A DNA stretch of 64,000 bases from Pedobacter changchengzhani (lineage in GTDB: Bacteria; Bacteroidota; Bacteroidia; Sphingobacteriales; Sphingobacteriaceae), in contig NZ_SJCY01000002.1 in the NCBI RefSeq assembly GCF_004354365.1, positions 472,508 through 536,507 of the forward strand. Direction: 5' to 3'. Both the position numbers and the translations under genes were made by a program. This document shows, in pieces, positions 26,105-35,957 of this stretch (position 1 is its first letter; every line of letters starts with the position of its first letter). The notes beneath the pieces were generated by a model. The model was given only the letters and a program-made list of their open reading frames with translations, did not search any database and was not told the DNA's origin.

Positions 26105-27142
26105 TTATAATTTCTTTTCTATAGATTGGATAAGGTCGGCAAAGTAACGGCTTTTTTCCGGATATTTCAAACTTAATTTTTTATAAGTATCTATTGCCTT
26201 GTGGTAAAGCATTTGCTCGATGTAAATTTTAGCTAAAGTTTCTGATACCAAATCATAATGATCCTCTGCGCTCTTCTTAGCCTTGTTTTCATTATCAATT
26301 TGCTCTGGCTTCGGGGGCTTAATAATTGGGTCTTCTTTTAAAAATTTGTCAATAATCCCTGCACCTTTAGCATCCTTAATTTCTGCTGTTGGATATTCTG
26401 CCAAATGATCCGCAACCTCAAAAGGGGTTTGTATATGAAAAATATGCTCGATATATTGTTGTTGAAACTCTTTATTTGCCGTAGCGCTCTGCTGATTTAC
26501 AACCTGGTTTTTTGGTTGCGCATAAGGCTGAAATATTTGTTCGTGCTCTTTTCTGGTTTTTGCCAGCCACCATAAAAACGTATAAGGCAATTTATCATCG
26601 TCATATTTAGAAATATAATTTATTTCTGGTTCATCAGGAACAACGGTTTCAATCTCTGGCGCTTCGGGTACTGTTTGATTGGGGATTTGTTCAAACGAAA
26701 TCAATTCTTCCTCAGGCATATTCTGACTTGAAGTTTCTTCCTCGTGAGAAATATCCATTAAGTGACGATCAATTCCGGGTAAATTATGGGGTGTTTCAAT
26801 CTCGACTGCCGTCAGCATTTCTGGTGTAGAAAGATTTTCATCTTCTTTTGCTTCTTCAAACAGATCTGAATCGTCTATTAAAGCTTCATTTTTAGCATCA
26901 ATAAGTTCGATTTGATCTTTTTTATTTTCTACACTTTTAGCATTGATGATATTGAAAAGCGCATTTGAGTTTGAGAATAGTGCTGCAGTGGTCAAAAAAT
27001 CCTCATCGGCCTTTGCCAATAACGCACGAAACGGTTGCGAATACGGATATTTCGAAATCATTTCCTTTAAAATGGAAGCATGCGCTGGCAACACCTTTTC
27101 GGGGTGTTTTAATAAATCTGCCAGAAGCTGTTGATTTTCCAT
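26105..27142 (-). CDS. Bacteroidota-conserved protein of unknown function
   Basis: A 345-aa protein with no signal peptide. The N-terminal helical part (ILKEMISKYPYSQPFRALLAK) and the C-terminal part (about 295-345: VSETLAKIYIEQMLYHKAID, then KLSLKYPEKSRYFADLI) are TPR-like; between them is an acidic, proline-rich linker. It sits between lptE and secG, a location I recall as conserved in Sphingobacteriaceae. Its place suggests an envelope-linked role as a cytoplasmic scaffold, but this is inference from position only. Confidence 0.75.
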   Translation of the reverse strand: MENQQLLADLLKHPEKVLPAHASILKEMISKYPYSQPFRALLAKADEDFLTTAALFSNSNALFNIINAKSVENKKDQIELIDAKNEALIDDSDLFEEAKEDENLSTPEMLTAVEIETPHNLPGIDRHLMDISHEEETSSQNMPEEELISFEQIPNQTVPEAPEIETVVPDEPEINYISKYDDDKLPYTFLWWLAKTRKEHEQIFQPYAQPKNQVVNQQSATANKEFQQQYIEHIFHIQTPFEVADHLAEYPTAEIKDAKGAGIIDKFLKEDPIIKPPKPEQIDNENKAKKSAEDHYDLVSETLAKIYIEQMLYHKAIDTYKKLSLKYPEKSRYFADLIQSIEKKL

Positions 27143-27194
27143 TTACAAGGGTTTGGCGCTAAGTTAAAAAATGTATGTGTGTTTTCTAAATTTA

Positions 27195-27713
27195 TTACCA
27201 TTGGGCAAAAGCTTCATTGAAAATATCTTCAGTAAGCTGTTTATTTATATTTTCGATTGCGGTTGGCAAAAGAGATTGAATGGTAGCGCCATTTAAAGGA
27301 AAATCATAATATCTGCTAAAGCTTTTATCAAAACTGCTTTTAACTTTTAAAGTATTATTAAATTTTACGTTAACGGTAATGGTTAAACGGTTTGCACCAG
27401 CGGTTGGGTTGCTATTAGCTTGAAGTGCAATTGGTCTAATTTCATAGCCAGTAATGTTGCCAGAAAATATGGCTTGTCCATCGGTTTGTGTAATACTTAA
27501 CCTAGTTTGGTTCCGTATTCGTGTTTTAATCGCCTCGGTAAACTGCTGGCTTAAAGTAGGAATAACTAGAGGCGCATTATTTTCGAAAAAGCGCACGGTT
27601 ACGGTTTTCATTTCTGATGGAATTGATGCGCCACCGAACGAATATGCGCACGAGCTTAACGCCAAGCAAACAAATAAGCCAAATAAGTTAATTTTCCTTT
27701 TAAAGTGCATCAT
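27195..27713 (-). CDS. lptE: LptE-family LPS assembly lipoprotein
   Basis: A 172-aa outer-membrane lipoprotein expected to plug and help fold the LptD barrel for LPS export. The lipobox is LALSSC at about residues 17-22. The mature part starts AYSFGGASIPSEMKTVTV and includes RNQTRLSI and DGQAIFSG, as in the LptE/RlpB family. Two adjoining ATG codons (27713 and 27710) are possible starts. It directly follows the sigma-54 activator gene. No lptD is present in the window. Confidence 0.88.
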   Translation of the reverse strand: MMHFKRKINLFGLFVCLALSSCAYSFGGASIPSEMKTVTVRFFENNAPLVIPTLSQQFTEAIKTRIRNQTRLSITQTDGQAIFSGNITGYEIRPIALQANSNPTAGANRLTITVNVKFNNTLKVKSSFDKSFSRYYDFPLNGATIQSLLPTAIENINKQLTEDIFNEAFAQW

Positions 27714-27730
27714 TTTATTCCTTTTAACAA

Positions 27731-28963
27731 TTATAAACTTAATTCCTTAATTTTCCGATAGAGGGTACGTTCGGAGATGCCCAATTCTTGTGCAGCAAAT
27801 TTGCGCTTTCCCTTATGTTTTTTAAGCGCTTTCTTTATCAAATCAGATTCCTTATCAATTAACGATAACGATTCTTCCACTTCTTCTACATCCTGGGCAA
27901 AATAATCGTTATTGCTACTGTTGTTAGAATTGGGTTGTTGAATGGTAAACGCGTGCTCATGGCCGGCGGGCAGTTCCACATCGCGGTATAATTGATTAAT
28001 GTACTGAGGATTATCGGCCAAAACGGATGCCGTATTGCCGCCGTGTTGGATAATTTCTGCAACTAATTTCTTCAGCTCCACCATGTCCTTTTTCATATCA
28101 AACAAAACTTTGTACAAAATATCTCTTTCTGTAAAATCTTCTTTTGATTGTGAATTGATGGTCATGGGCAAATTACTGCCTGTTTCATTCGGAATATAAC
28201 CCAATAAAGCTTGTCCGGTTACATTTCTGTCTTTTTCTAAAACACAAATTTGTTCCGCTATATTTTTAAGTTGGCGAACATTTCCTGGCCAGCTGTAATT
28301 GGTTAAAATTTGAACTGCATCTGGTTCTAACTGAATGCCCGGACTGCGGTATTTGTCGCTAAAATCGGCAGAAAATTTCCTAAATAAAAGAAAAACATCT
28401 TCCTTTCGCTCGTGCAAAGCAGGTATGCGCAACGGTACTGTGTTTAATCTATAATACAAATCTTCGCGAAATTTCCCGTTTTTAACGCGGTTATATACAT
28501 CCACATTGGTGGCAGCGATAATTCTTACATCTGTTTTTTGTACTTTGGATGAACCAACACGTAAATATTCGCCACTTTCTAAAATCCTTAATAAACGCGC
28601 TTGAGTTCCTAACGGCAATTCTGCAACTTCATCTAAAAAAATTGTACCACTGTTTGCTACTTCGAAATAACCTTTTCGTGCCTCATGCGCACCAGTAAAA
28701 GATCCTTTTTCGTGACCGAATAATTCTGAATCTATTGTACCCTCGGGAATGGCGCCACAATTTACAGCAATAAAAGCACCGTGTTTACGAACGCTCATTT
28801 GATGAATAATATGTGAGAACACTTCCTTGCCGCTACCACTTTCGCCAGTAATTAAAACCGACATATCAGTTGGCGCAACTTGGCTTGCAATATCTATCGC
28901 CCGGTTAAGTAAAGGCGAATTGCCAATAATCCCGAAGCGCTGTTTAATATTTTGTGTATCCAT
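27731..28963 (-). CDS. Sigma-54-dependent transcriptional activator (no receiver)
   Basis: A 410-aa bacterial enhancer-binding protein. The AAA+ domain starts almost at the N-terminus (Walker A GESGSGKE; sigma-54 contact loop GSFTGA; Walker B GTIFLDEVAELP), so no receiver or GAF sensor domain is present. The C-terminal Fis-type helix-turn-helix runs at about 375-410 (FAAQELGISERTLYRKI). The contact loop has serine in place of the usual alanine, seen in other Bacteroidota. With no sensor domain, its control must come from expression level or a partner. It lies in a gene row with miaB and lptE. Confidence 0.93.
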   Translation of the reverse strand: MDTQNIKQRFGIIGNSPLLNRAIDIASQVAPTDMSVLITGESGSGKEVFSHIIHQMSVRKHGAFIAVNCGAIPEGTIDSELFGHEKGSFTGAHEARKGYFEVANSGTIFLDEVAELPLGTQARLLRILESGEYLRVGSSKVQKTDVRIIAATNVDVYNRVKNGKFREDLYYRLNTVPLRIPALHERKEDVFLLFRKFSADFSDKYRSPGIQLEPDAVQILTNYSWPGNVRQLKNIAEQICVLEKDRNVTGQALLGYIPNETGSNLPMTINSQSKEDFTERDILYKVLFDMKKDMVELKKLVAEIIQHGGNTASVLADNPQYINQLYRDVELPAGHEHAFTIQQPNSNNSSNNDYFAQDVEEVEESLSLIDKESDLIKKALKKHKGKRKFAAQELGISERTLYRKIKELSL

Positions 28964-29033
28964 ACTTTAGATTTGAGTAATTAGATTTGAGATTTGAGAC
29001 CTTAAGCCTTAAACCCTCTACCTTCCACCTTTC

Positions 29034-30596
29034 TTATACTATCTTTCCAATAAGCGTAGCTGATGTACATTTTTCTATCAATACATCTGCGTAGTCTCCG
29101 GGTTTTACACCATCAACAATTGGGAAAATTGCCATTGCACCGCTATCTCCTCTTCCACAATAATCTTGATCGGATTTTTTTGAAGTGCCCTCTATCAAAA
29201 CGTGAATTGTTTTACCAACCCATTCTTGTAAACGCATTAAAGAGTGCGATTGTTGTTTGGCTAAAATTTCAGCTAAACGGCGCTTTTTAACTTCTTCAGG
29301 TACATCATCTGCCAGTTTACGTGCAGCTAAAGTTCCTGGTCGTTCTGAATACGTAAAATTATAGGCAAAATCGTACACCACATAATCCAACATGCTTAAC
29401 GTATCTTTATGCTCTTCTTCTGTTTCGCCACAAAAACCAGCAATAATATCTGTCGAAATTGCACAACCCGGAATAATTTTCTTAATTGCATCAATGCGAT
29501 TAATATACCACTCTCTGGTATAGGTGCGGTTCATCAATTCTAAAATGCGCGTATTTCCTGATTGTACCGGTAAATGAATGTAATTACAAATGTTATCGTA
29601 CTTCGCAATGGTATGTAAAACCTCGTCGGTAATATCTTTTGGGTGCGAAGTAGAAAAACGAACCCTTAAAGCAGGATTAACCAAAGCAGTTAATTCTAAA
29701 AGTTGTGCAAAATTTACAGTTTCAACAGCACCTTTAGCACCAAGGTTTGCCACAGCGGCGCCCTCATTTCGTGTTGCAGGCCAATCGGTTCTGTTTACCA
29801 TGGCATCAAGCAGTGCATCACCAGTTAAGGTGTTCAAAGCATCGGCTTCATCTGTTTTTGTAGCAACATTTTCTGATGTAGAAGATTGCCAAAAGTATGA
29901 ATCTACATTTTGCCCTAATAGCGTAACCTCTCTGTAACCCGCTTCGAATAACGATTTTGCTTCTGCAACGATAGAGTGCGCATCTCTGCTGCGTTCTCTA
30001 CCTCGCGTAAAAGGCACCACACAGAAAGAGCACATGTTATTGCAACCTCTTGTAATAGAAATAAAGGCTGTTATGCCATTACTATTTAAACGAACCGGAC
30101 TAATATCGGCATAAGTTTCTTCGCGTGATAATAAAACATTTACAGCTTTATGTCCACTTTCTACCTGCTCAATTAAATTGGGTAAATCGCGGTACGCATC
30201 GGGCCCAACCACAACATCAACCAAGCGTTCTTCTTCTAAAAATTTCGACTTTAAACGCTCTGCCATGCAACCCAAAACACCAACAATTAATTTTGGGTTT
30301 CTGCGTTTTTCAACTCCAAATTGTGATAATCGGTTTCTAACACGGGTTTCTGCATTTTCGCGGATGGAGCAGGTATTAATAAAGATAACATCTGCTTCGT
30401 GGTAATCTCCAGTGGTTTCAAATCCTTTTTCAGAAAGAATGGAAGCTACAATTTCGCTATCGGCAAAATTCATAGCGCAACCGTAACTCTCTATATATAA
30501 TTTACGCGCATCGCTTTTTAAAGGCGCTTCTAAAATTAGCGCCTCTCCCTGCCTCGCTTCATCGTGTGTTTTATCCTGTACTGGCAAATCAATCAT
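29034..30596 (-). CDS. miaB: tRNA-2-methylthio-N6-dimethylallyladenosine synthase
   Basis: Radical-SAM methylthiotransferase that modifies A37 of tRNAs that read UNN codons. The start at 30596 ([10 protein letters not shown]) gives 520 aa. The N-terminal cluster cysteines are at about 40, 76 and 110 ([27 protein letters not shown]); the radical-SAM cysteines are at 185, 189 and 192 ([10 protein letters not shown]). The TRAM domain closes the protein. An insertion of about 58 residues (about 235-292), rich in Ala, Asn and Thr, interrupts the place where LLGQNVDSY usually runs straight into the FAELL-like segment. First gene of the miaB-to-secG row. Confidence 0.95.
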   Translation of the reverse strand: MIDLPVQDKTHDEARQGEALILEAPLKSDARKLYIESYGCAMNFADSEIVASILSEKGFETTGDYHEADVIFINTCSIRENAETRVRNRLSQFGVEKRRNPKLIVGVLGCMAERLKSKFLEEERLVDVVVGPDAYRDLPNLIEQVESGHKAVNVLLSREETYADISPVRLNSNGITAFISITRGCNNMCSFCVVPFTRGRERSRDAHSIVAEAKSLFEAGYREVTLLGQNVDSYFWQSSTSENVATKTDEADALNTLTGDALLDAMVNRTDWPATRNEGAAVANLGAKGAVETVNFAQLLELTALVNPALRVRFSTSHPKDITDEVLHTIAKYDNICNYIHLPVQSGNTRILELMNRTYTREWYINRIDAIKKIIPGCAISTDIIAGFCGETEEEHKDTLSMLDYVVYDFAYNFTYSERPGTLAARKLADDVPEEVKKRRLAEILAKQQSHSLMRLQEWVGKTIHVLIEGTSKKSDQDYCGRGDSGAMAIFPIVDGVKPGDYADVLIEKCTSATLIGKIV

Positions 30597-30844
30597 TTTA
30601 TAAAAACATTTTTGGACTGCAAAAATACACAATTAAAATTAGAAATGACAGTTTGACAGGTTTTGTGATAATGTTTACAAAACGATTATTTTTATTTGGT
30701 AAATGCACATTAAAATTTATCGTTTATTAAATAAAGCGTATAAATTACCATTTTTTTGCGCCCAGCGTTGTTTACACGTTATAAGCATCGCCCTTTCTAC
30801 CGCAGTGGACAAATCTTTTAGGCACGAACAAAGATTTCTTCTTT
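30597..30844. other. Intergenic region with a short inverted repeat
   Basis: AT-rich DNA between divergent genes. AAATCTTT (30811-30818) and AAAGATTT (30830-30837) form an 8-bp inverted repeat inside a GC-richer patch that recalls dispersed elements. The promoter of miaB should lie at the 30.6-kb end. No gene seen. Confidence 0.4.
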
Positions 30845-31148
30845 GATACAAAGGAAATGATATCCTCAAAAAAAAAGCTTAAAAACATTAAGAAGTTAAG
30901 GTAATTAAGAACCGATGGCTTAATGTTTCTTAATACCTTAATGTTTCAGAATAGTTAAAGATTGTTTAGTGATACAAAGGAAATGATATCCTCAAAAAAA
31001 GATAAAAACATTAAGAAGTTAAGATAATTAAGAACCGATGGCTTAATGTTTCTTAATGCCTTAATGTTTCAAAGTAGTTAAAGATTGTTTAGTGATACAA
31101 GGGAAATGATAAACTTCAAAAAAGCTTAAAAACATTAAGAAGTTAAGG
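30845..31148. repeat. Tandem repeat of about 126 bp, 2.4 copies
   Basis: Units begin with GATACAAAGGAAATGATA at 30845 and 30971, and with one base changed at 31094 (spacing 126 and 123). Each unit carries CATTAAGAAGTTAAG and, after GAACCGATGG, the opposite-strand version CTTAATGTTTCTTAAT, so each complete unit can fold into a hairpin. The array ends 56 bases before the first AsmA-like gene. No coding potential. Confidence 0.8.
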
Positions 31149-31204
31149 CTTGAATGAAAACCTTTTTACTAAAAATATTGTTCTACACTGATAAACAATA
31201 AATT

Positions 31205-32980
31205 ATGGCTGTTAGCAAGAAAAAAAGGATTTGGATTTGGGTGGGTGGAATTTTTGGTACTATAATCATAATTTTAGGAATTGCAGCGCTCATCATCAGC
31301 GCCAAGTGGAAACCGTTGCTTTCAGAAAAAATTAAAGAAGGTGTTTACAATGCCTCTCATCATTTATATAAAATAGATTTTAAAGCAGTTAATCTTAACT
31401 TAGTTACGGGTAGTTTGGCCTTACACGATGTTACGCTAATGCCCGATTCGGCAGTTTACGATAGTTTGAAGGTGAAACATTTAGCGCCAGCAAATCTTTT
31501 CGAAATTAAGCTTAAAAAGTTGCAAATTAGTAGCGTTGGAATAATTACCGCATACTTTAAAAAGCGCGTAGAAGTGGGTGCAATTATTTTAGATAATCCA
31601 TCAATTAACGTTATTTTTAGTAAAGTGCCAAAGAAGATAGATACTGTTAAAGTAGAAAAAACACTTTATCAACAAATTTCGCAATCGTTAAAATCTATCC
31701 ATGTAAAAACTTTAAAAATTGTGGATGCCGATTTCGATTACATTAATAAGAGCACCGCTAACCGAACGGTAAATTCGATAAAACACCTGGATATTACGGT
31801 TAGAGATTTTCTTTTAGATTCTCTTTCTCAATACGATACAACCAGATTTTTTTACACCAAAGATGTTTCATTTCAAATTGCAGGCTATTCTTCATTAACA
31901 AAAGATAAAATGTACCGTATGAAAGTGGATACCATTAGTGGTTCTGCCTCATCAAAACATATTATTATAAAAGAGCTTAAATTAATCCCGTTATATCCTG
32001 AACTTACATTTGCCCGAAAATATAAAACGCAAAAAGATAGATACGATTTATCATTTAGCAAAATAGAATTTAACGGTGTTGATTTTTTAGGGTTGAGTAC
32101 CGATCAAACCATCCACGCAAAGGCGTTAAAAATTGGACCTGCAAAAGTTGCCGTTTTTATGAGCAGAGAATCTCCGGCACCCAAAATTGATAAAGGAATG
32201 AATTATCCGCACTTGGCGTTAAAGCGATTGGATATAGAAACCATTATTGATACGCTTAAACTAAGTAATGTAGATTTAAAATATAGCGAATACAATCCTG
32301 CAAGTAAAAAAATTGGAACCATTGATTTTAAAGATTTAAGCGGGCATATTTATAATGTAACTAATGATAGTTTGAGGTTAACCAAAAATCATCATGCAGT
32401 TGCCGAATTGAATACGAAGCTTATGGGTTTAAGTAAAATGAACCTTAAAATTGATTTTAACCTTACCGATAAAAACGGTGCTTTTACGTATAGCGGAAGC
32501 ATGAATAATTTCGATATGAAGAATCTTAATCCTTTATCCAAAGCTTTAGGTTTAGTTGAAATTGAAAGCGGACAGATACAGCACATAGATTTTAAAGCGA
32601 ACGGAAATCAACGTACTGCAACAGGATCAATGAATATGCTGTACTCGAATTTGAAAATTAAATTACTATCGGATAATATTGATGGAGAAGGAACAAAGAA
32701 GAAAGGCTTTTTATCTTTTCTGGCAAATACGCTTTTGGTTAAAAATGATAATCCAACAAAAGGGGATCCGCCTAGAACGGCAACGATGAGTAACACGAGG
32801 ATTAATTCTGCTTCTTTTTTTAATTTAATGTGGAAGACTGTTTTTGTAGGCATTAAAGATATTGTAGGTGTAAGTATAGTGCCGAACAAAAGTCCGGTTA
32901 AGCAACAAAAAGTAATTGCTAATAAAATTAAGGAGCAAAAACGCACAGATAAAGAAAGGGCAAAAAAAGATAAAAATTAG
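31205..32980 (+). CDS. AsmA-like envelope protein, copy 1
   Basis: A 591-aa protein with one N-terminal transmembrane helix (about 10-30: WIWVGGIFGTIIIILGIAAL) and a large beta-rich periplasmic part, organised like AsmA/TamB-superfamily (DUF748-like) proteins. YKIDFKAVNLNLVTGSLALHD is the typical opening. A basic tail (about 570-591) ends the protein. It is 35-40% similar by eye to the next gene, so they are tandem paralogues. AsmA-like proteins bridge membranes or move lipids; this role is inference. The gene is preceded by a tandem-repeat array. Confidence 0.7.
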   Translation: MAVSKKKRIWIWVGGIFGTIIIILGIAALIISAKWKPLLSEKIKEGVYNASHHLYKIDFKAVNLNLVTGSLALHDVTLMPDSAVYDSLKVKHLAPANLFEIKLKKLQISSVGIITAYFKKRVEVGAIILDNPSINVIFSKVPKKIDTVKVEKTLYQQISQSLKSIHVKTLKIVDADFDYINKSTANRTVNSIKHLDITVRDFLLDSLSQYDTTRFFYTKDVSFQIAGYSSLTKDKMYRMKVDTISGSASSKHIIIKELKLIPLYPELTFARKYKTQKDRYDLSFSKIEFNGVDFLGLSTDQTIHAKALKIGPAKVAVFMSRESPAPKIDKGMNYPHLALKRLDIETIIDTLKLSNVDLKYSEYNPASKKIGTIDFKDLSGHIYNVTNDSLRLTKNHHAVAELNTKLMGLSKMNLKIDFNLTDKNGAFTYSGSMNNFDMKNLNPLSKALGLVEIESGQIQHIDFKANGNQRTATGSMNMLYSNLKIKLLSDNIDGEGTKKKGFLSFLANTLLVKNDNPTKGDPPRTATMSNTRINSASFFNLMWKTVFVGIKDIVGVSIVPNKSPVKQQKVIANKIKEQKRTDKERAKKDKN

Positions 32981-33046
32981 CTTTGTGTTGCCAACAAAAA
33001 TGTTTTAATAAATGTAACTTGGTAAAAAATATTATGCCTTTTTTGC

Positions 33047-34864
33047 ATGCCAAAGAAAAACAGCAATCTACTTAGAATTTTAAAATGGTTATTTGGGGGG
33101 GCTGTATTTGTTTTGATGGTTTTAATCGCCTTCGCCTCGTACCTAAACTTTAAATATAAGCCCATATTAACTGCCGAAATTAAAACGCTTGTTTATAAAT
33201 CGACCGATAGTTTGTACAAGATCGATTTTACAAATGTGACTATAAATGTAGTTACGGGCAATGCATCTTTAAAAAATGTAACAATAATTGCCGATTCAAA
33301 CAGGTACAAAGAATTAATTACTTTAAAAAGAGCGCCCAATAATTTATATACAGTATCGCTAAAGAAGCTGTTAATTAAGCGTTTTCATCCTTTAGCATTT
33401 CTAAAAGATAAGGCATTAACCATCGATTATTTAATTTTCGATCGGCCGGAGTTGCTTATGGTTAACAAGCAGTTTGATTTTAATGAGAACAAACCTCCTC
33501 GACCTGTAAAATCTCCTTACGATTTTATTTCGAACACGCTGAACAAATTTAGTATAGAAAATATCGAATTTAGGGGTGCGAGTTTTAAATACATCAACAA
33601 CAATGTAGCAAAGCTTAAGGTTTTTTCGGTGGCAAACTTAAATATTGCGCTAAATGATTTGCTTATCGATTCTACTTCTGCAAAAGATCCAAACCGTTTT
33701 TATTTAATAAAAGATATAAATCTTAATTTGAATGATTACAGCTATACCACGCCAGATAAGTTGTATAAAATAAAACTGAATCAGTTGGAGTTTAAAGCTT
33801 CTACCGGCGAATTAACAATCAAAAAATTCGGCTTGGTGCCACAGTACGATGAAATGGTTTTTGGAAAAAAAGTTGGTCACAATGTAGATCGGTTCAACAT
33901 AGAAATGAACAATATTGCTTTGGATGGAATTGATTTGCCACTATACATTAAAAAACAACATTTAGTTGCACAAAAAATGTCAGTTTATAACGGTAGGGTT
34001 TCGGTTTTTAATGATAATAGTGTTCCTAAATCTACTACCCAAACCCAGTTAAATCATTTTCCCCACGAATTGCTTCAAAGCGTCGATTTGCCGATAGAGA
34101 TTAAGAATATCCTATTAAAAAATATCGATGTTGTCTATTCTGTTTACAGCAATAGAAGTAAATTAAAGGGAGAAATAACTTTTGAACACACCGCAGGCAA
34201 TATCTCTAATTTTACCAATTTGCCTGTTGCTAAGGCTAAAGATTCTATTATGAAAGCCAGTTTTGTAACCTATTTAATGGGGCAAGGTAAATTGGATATC
34301 GATTTTAATTTTAACTTAACTGCAAAAGATGGCGATTTTGCATACAAAGGTAAATTGCATAATACCAACGCGCGGGTGATAAACCGAATTACGAAGCCAT
34401 TGGGTTTAGTACAAATTAATAAAGGAAATGTAGATCAATTGGCGTTTGATTTTAAGGCAAATCATCGTAAATCGGTTGGTAAGGTAGATTTTAAATATTA
34501 CGATTTATCCATCGCACTGATGCGCACAGATGTTGAACAAGGGCGTTTAGTTAAACGTGGCTTATTTTCTTTTTTAGCAAATGCGCTAATGATTAACTCA
34601 GAAAACCCCAACACTGCAGGGAAATTTGTATCGGCTGATGTGGTTTATGACCGTCCTGAAAATACCACGTTTTTTAATTTAATATGGCGCAGTTTATTAC
34701 AGGGCATAAAGTACAGTATTGGCATTACGGAAGAAAAAACCAATAAAATGGACTTCAGCATTGCTAAATTTAAAGCCATTAAAATTAGTAGAGAAGAGCG
34801 AAAGGCAAATAGAAAAGCCCGCAGACTACAAAGGCACAAAGAAAGCCAGGGTGAACGCTTTTAA
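33047..34864 (+). CDS. AsmA-like envelope protein, copy 2
   Basis: A 605-aa paralogue of the preceding gene: N-terminal helix at about 12-31 (WLFGGAVFVLMVLIAFAS), then YKIDFTNVTINVVTGNASLK, matching the start of copy 1. Both share a late segment (GFLSFLANTLL in copy 1, GLFSFLANALM in copy 2) and a similar one ending FFNLMWKTVF or FFNLIWRSLL. A basic tail rich in Arg and Lys (about 580-605) follows. The gap between them is 66 bases, so they likely share a transcript. A 76-bp tandem-repeat array begins 3 bases after the stop. Confidence 0.7.
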   Translation: MPKKNSNLLRILKWLFGGAVFVLMVLIAFASYLNFKYKPILTAEIKTLVYKSTDSLYKIDFTNVTINVVTGNASLKNVTIIADSNRYKELITLKRAPNNLYTVSLKKLLIKRFHPLAFLKDKALTIDYLIFDRPELLMVNKQFDFNENKPPRPVKSPYDFISNTLNKFSIENIEFRGASFKYINNNVAKLKVFSVANLNIALNDLLIDSTSAKDPNRFYLIKDINLNLNDYSYTTPDKLYKIKLNQLEFKASTGELTIKKFGLVPQYDEMVFGKKVGHNVDRFNIEMNNIALDGIDLPLYIKKQHLVAQKMSVYNGRVSVFNDNSVPKSTTQTQLNHFPHELLQSVDLPIEIKNILLKNIDVVYSVYSNRSKLKGEITFEHTAGNISNFTNLPVAKAKDSIMKASFVTYLMGQGKLDIDFNFNLTAKDGDFAYKGKLHNTNARVINRITKPLGLVQINKGNVDQLAFDFKANHRKSVGKVDFKYYDLSIALMRTDVEQGRLVKRGLFSFLANALMINSENPNTAGKFVSADVVYDRPENTTFFNLIWRSLLQGIKYSIGITEEKTNKMDFSIAKFKAIKISREERKANRKARRLQRHKESQGERF

Positions 34865-34867
34865 AAA

Positions 34868-35276
34868 TTTTGGCAAAAGCCAGCAATATTTTTAATATAA
34901 ATTGGAGGGTAACTCATAGCCCTTGGTTTCAGCTCATTAAAAATTTTGGCAAAAGCCAGCAATATTTTTAATATAAATTGGAGGGTAACTCATAGCCCTT
35001 GGTTTCAGCTCATTAAAACTTTTGGCTAAAGCCAGTAATATTTTTAATATAAATTGGATGGTAACTCATAGCCCTTGGCTTCAGCTTTTTAAACAGTTTG
35101 GCTAAAGCCAGTAATATTTTTAATATAAATTGGATGGTAACTCATAGTCCTTGGCTTCAGCTTTTTAAATAGTTTGGCAAAAGCCAGCAATATTTTTAAT
35201 ATAAATTGGAGGGTAACTCATAGCTCTTGGCTTCAGCCAAGGGATTATATCGAATATGAACGAGGCTTTAGCCAAA
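34868..35276. repeat. Tandem array of five 76-bp units
   Basis: Units start at 34868, 34944, 35020, 35096 and 35172, spaced exactly 76 bp, with a few base changes between copies. Each has TTTGGC(A/T)AAAGCCAG, then the palindrome-like AATATTTTTAATAT, then GGTAACTCATAG and CTTGG(C/T)TTCAGC. The last copy is closed by a perfect hairpin, CTTGGCT/AGCCAAG (35226-35232 with 35235-35241), and a reverse-oriented GGCTTTAGCC (35264-35273). There are no unique spacers, so it is not a CRISPR. The units look like an amplified dispersed palindrome. Confidence 0.88.
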
Positions 35277-35399
35277 AAATTTAACGACACACCAAAATAG
35301 GAGACTTTTAAAAGCGTTTGCCCTGAAATGAAACCACCGACAACAGAATTAAATAATAATTTTAATATATTTATGCTCTCAAACTAAAAAACAACAACT

Positions 35400-35957
35400 A
35401 TGATTATTGCCCTCATTATTATCGGTTTGGTTTTAATTTTTGGAATAACGTTTTACAACGGACTCATTCGTAAAAAAAACCAAGTTACCAATGCTTTTTC
35501 TGCGATAGATGTAATGCTAAAAAAGCGGTTCGATTTAATTCCAAACCTTGTTGAGGTGGTAAAGCAGTACACAAACTACGAGCAAAGTACATTAACTAAA
35601 ATTGTAGAATTACGTGCAAAAGCCACATCTGGCAATGTAAGTGATGCCGAAAAAGCTTCGTTAGATGCGCAGTTGAGCACGAGCGTTAAAGGCTTAATGG
35701 TAAATGTAGAGAACTATCCAGATTTAAAAGCGAACACAAATTTTTTAAATTTGCAAAGCACGTGGACGGACAGCGAAGAACAAATTGCCGCTGCACGCAG
35801 AACTTATAATGCTTCGATAACGGATTATAACAACGCAATTATGATGTTCCCCGGTAGTTTATTTGCAGGGATGTTAAACTATTACCCAATGTCGGTTTTA
35901 GAAACTGCTGAGGCAGAACGTAAAAATGTGAGTGCTAAAGATCTTTTTAACAATTAA
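35400..35957 (+). CDS. LemA-family protein
   Basis: A 185-aa protein with an N-terminal membrane helix (about 2-19) and the LemA helical domain: KNQVTNAFSAIDVMLKKR, then FDLIPNLVEVVKQY, and NYPDLKANTNFLNLQ. The family is widespread, forms four-helix bundles and has no agreed function. The DUF3137 gene starts at the last base of its stop codon (TAATG), a coupling that points to a joint role. Confidence 0.95.
   Translation: MIIALIIIGLVLIFGITFYNGLIRKKNQVTNAFSAIDVMLKKRFDLIPNLVEVVKQYTNYEQSTLTKIVELRAKATSGNVSDAEKASLDAQLSTSVKGLMVNVENYPDLKANTNFLNLQSTWTDSEEQIAAARRTYNASITDYNNAIMMFPGSLFAGMLNYYPMSVLETAEAERKNVSAKDLFNN

Noticed and set aside
34868..35276. Regular repeats considered as a CRISPR array
   Set aside because: The units are contiguous with no unique spacers, and no cas gene is present.
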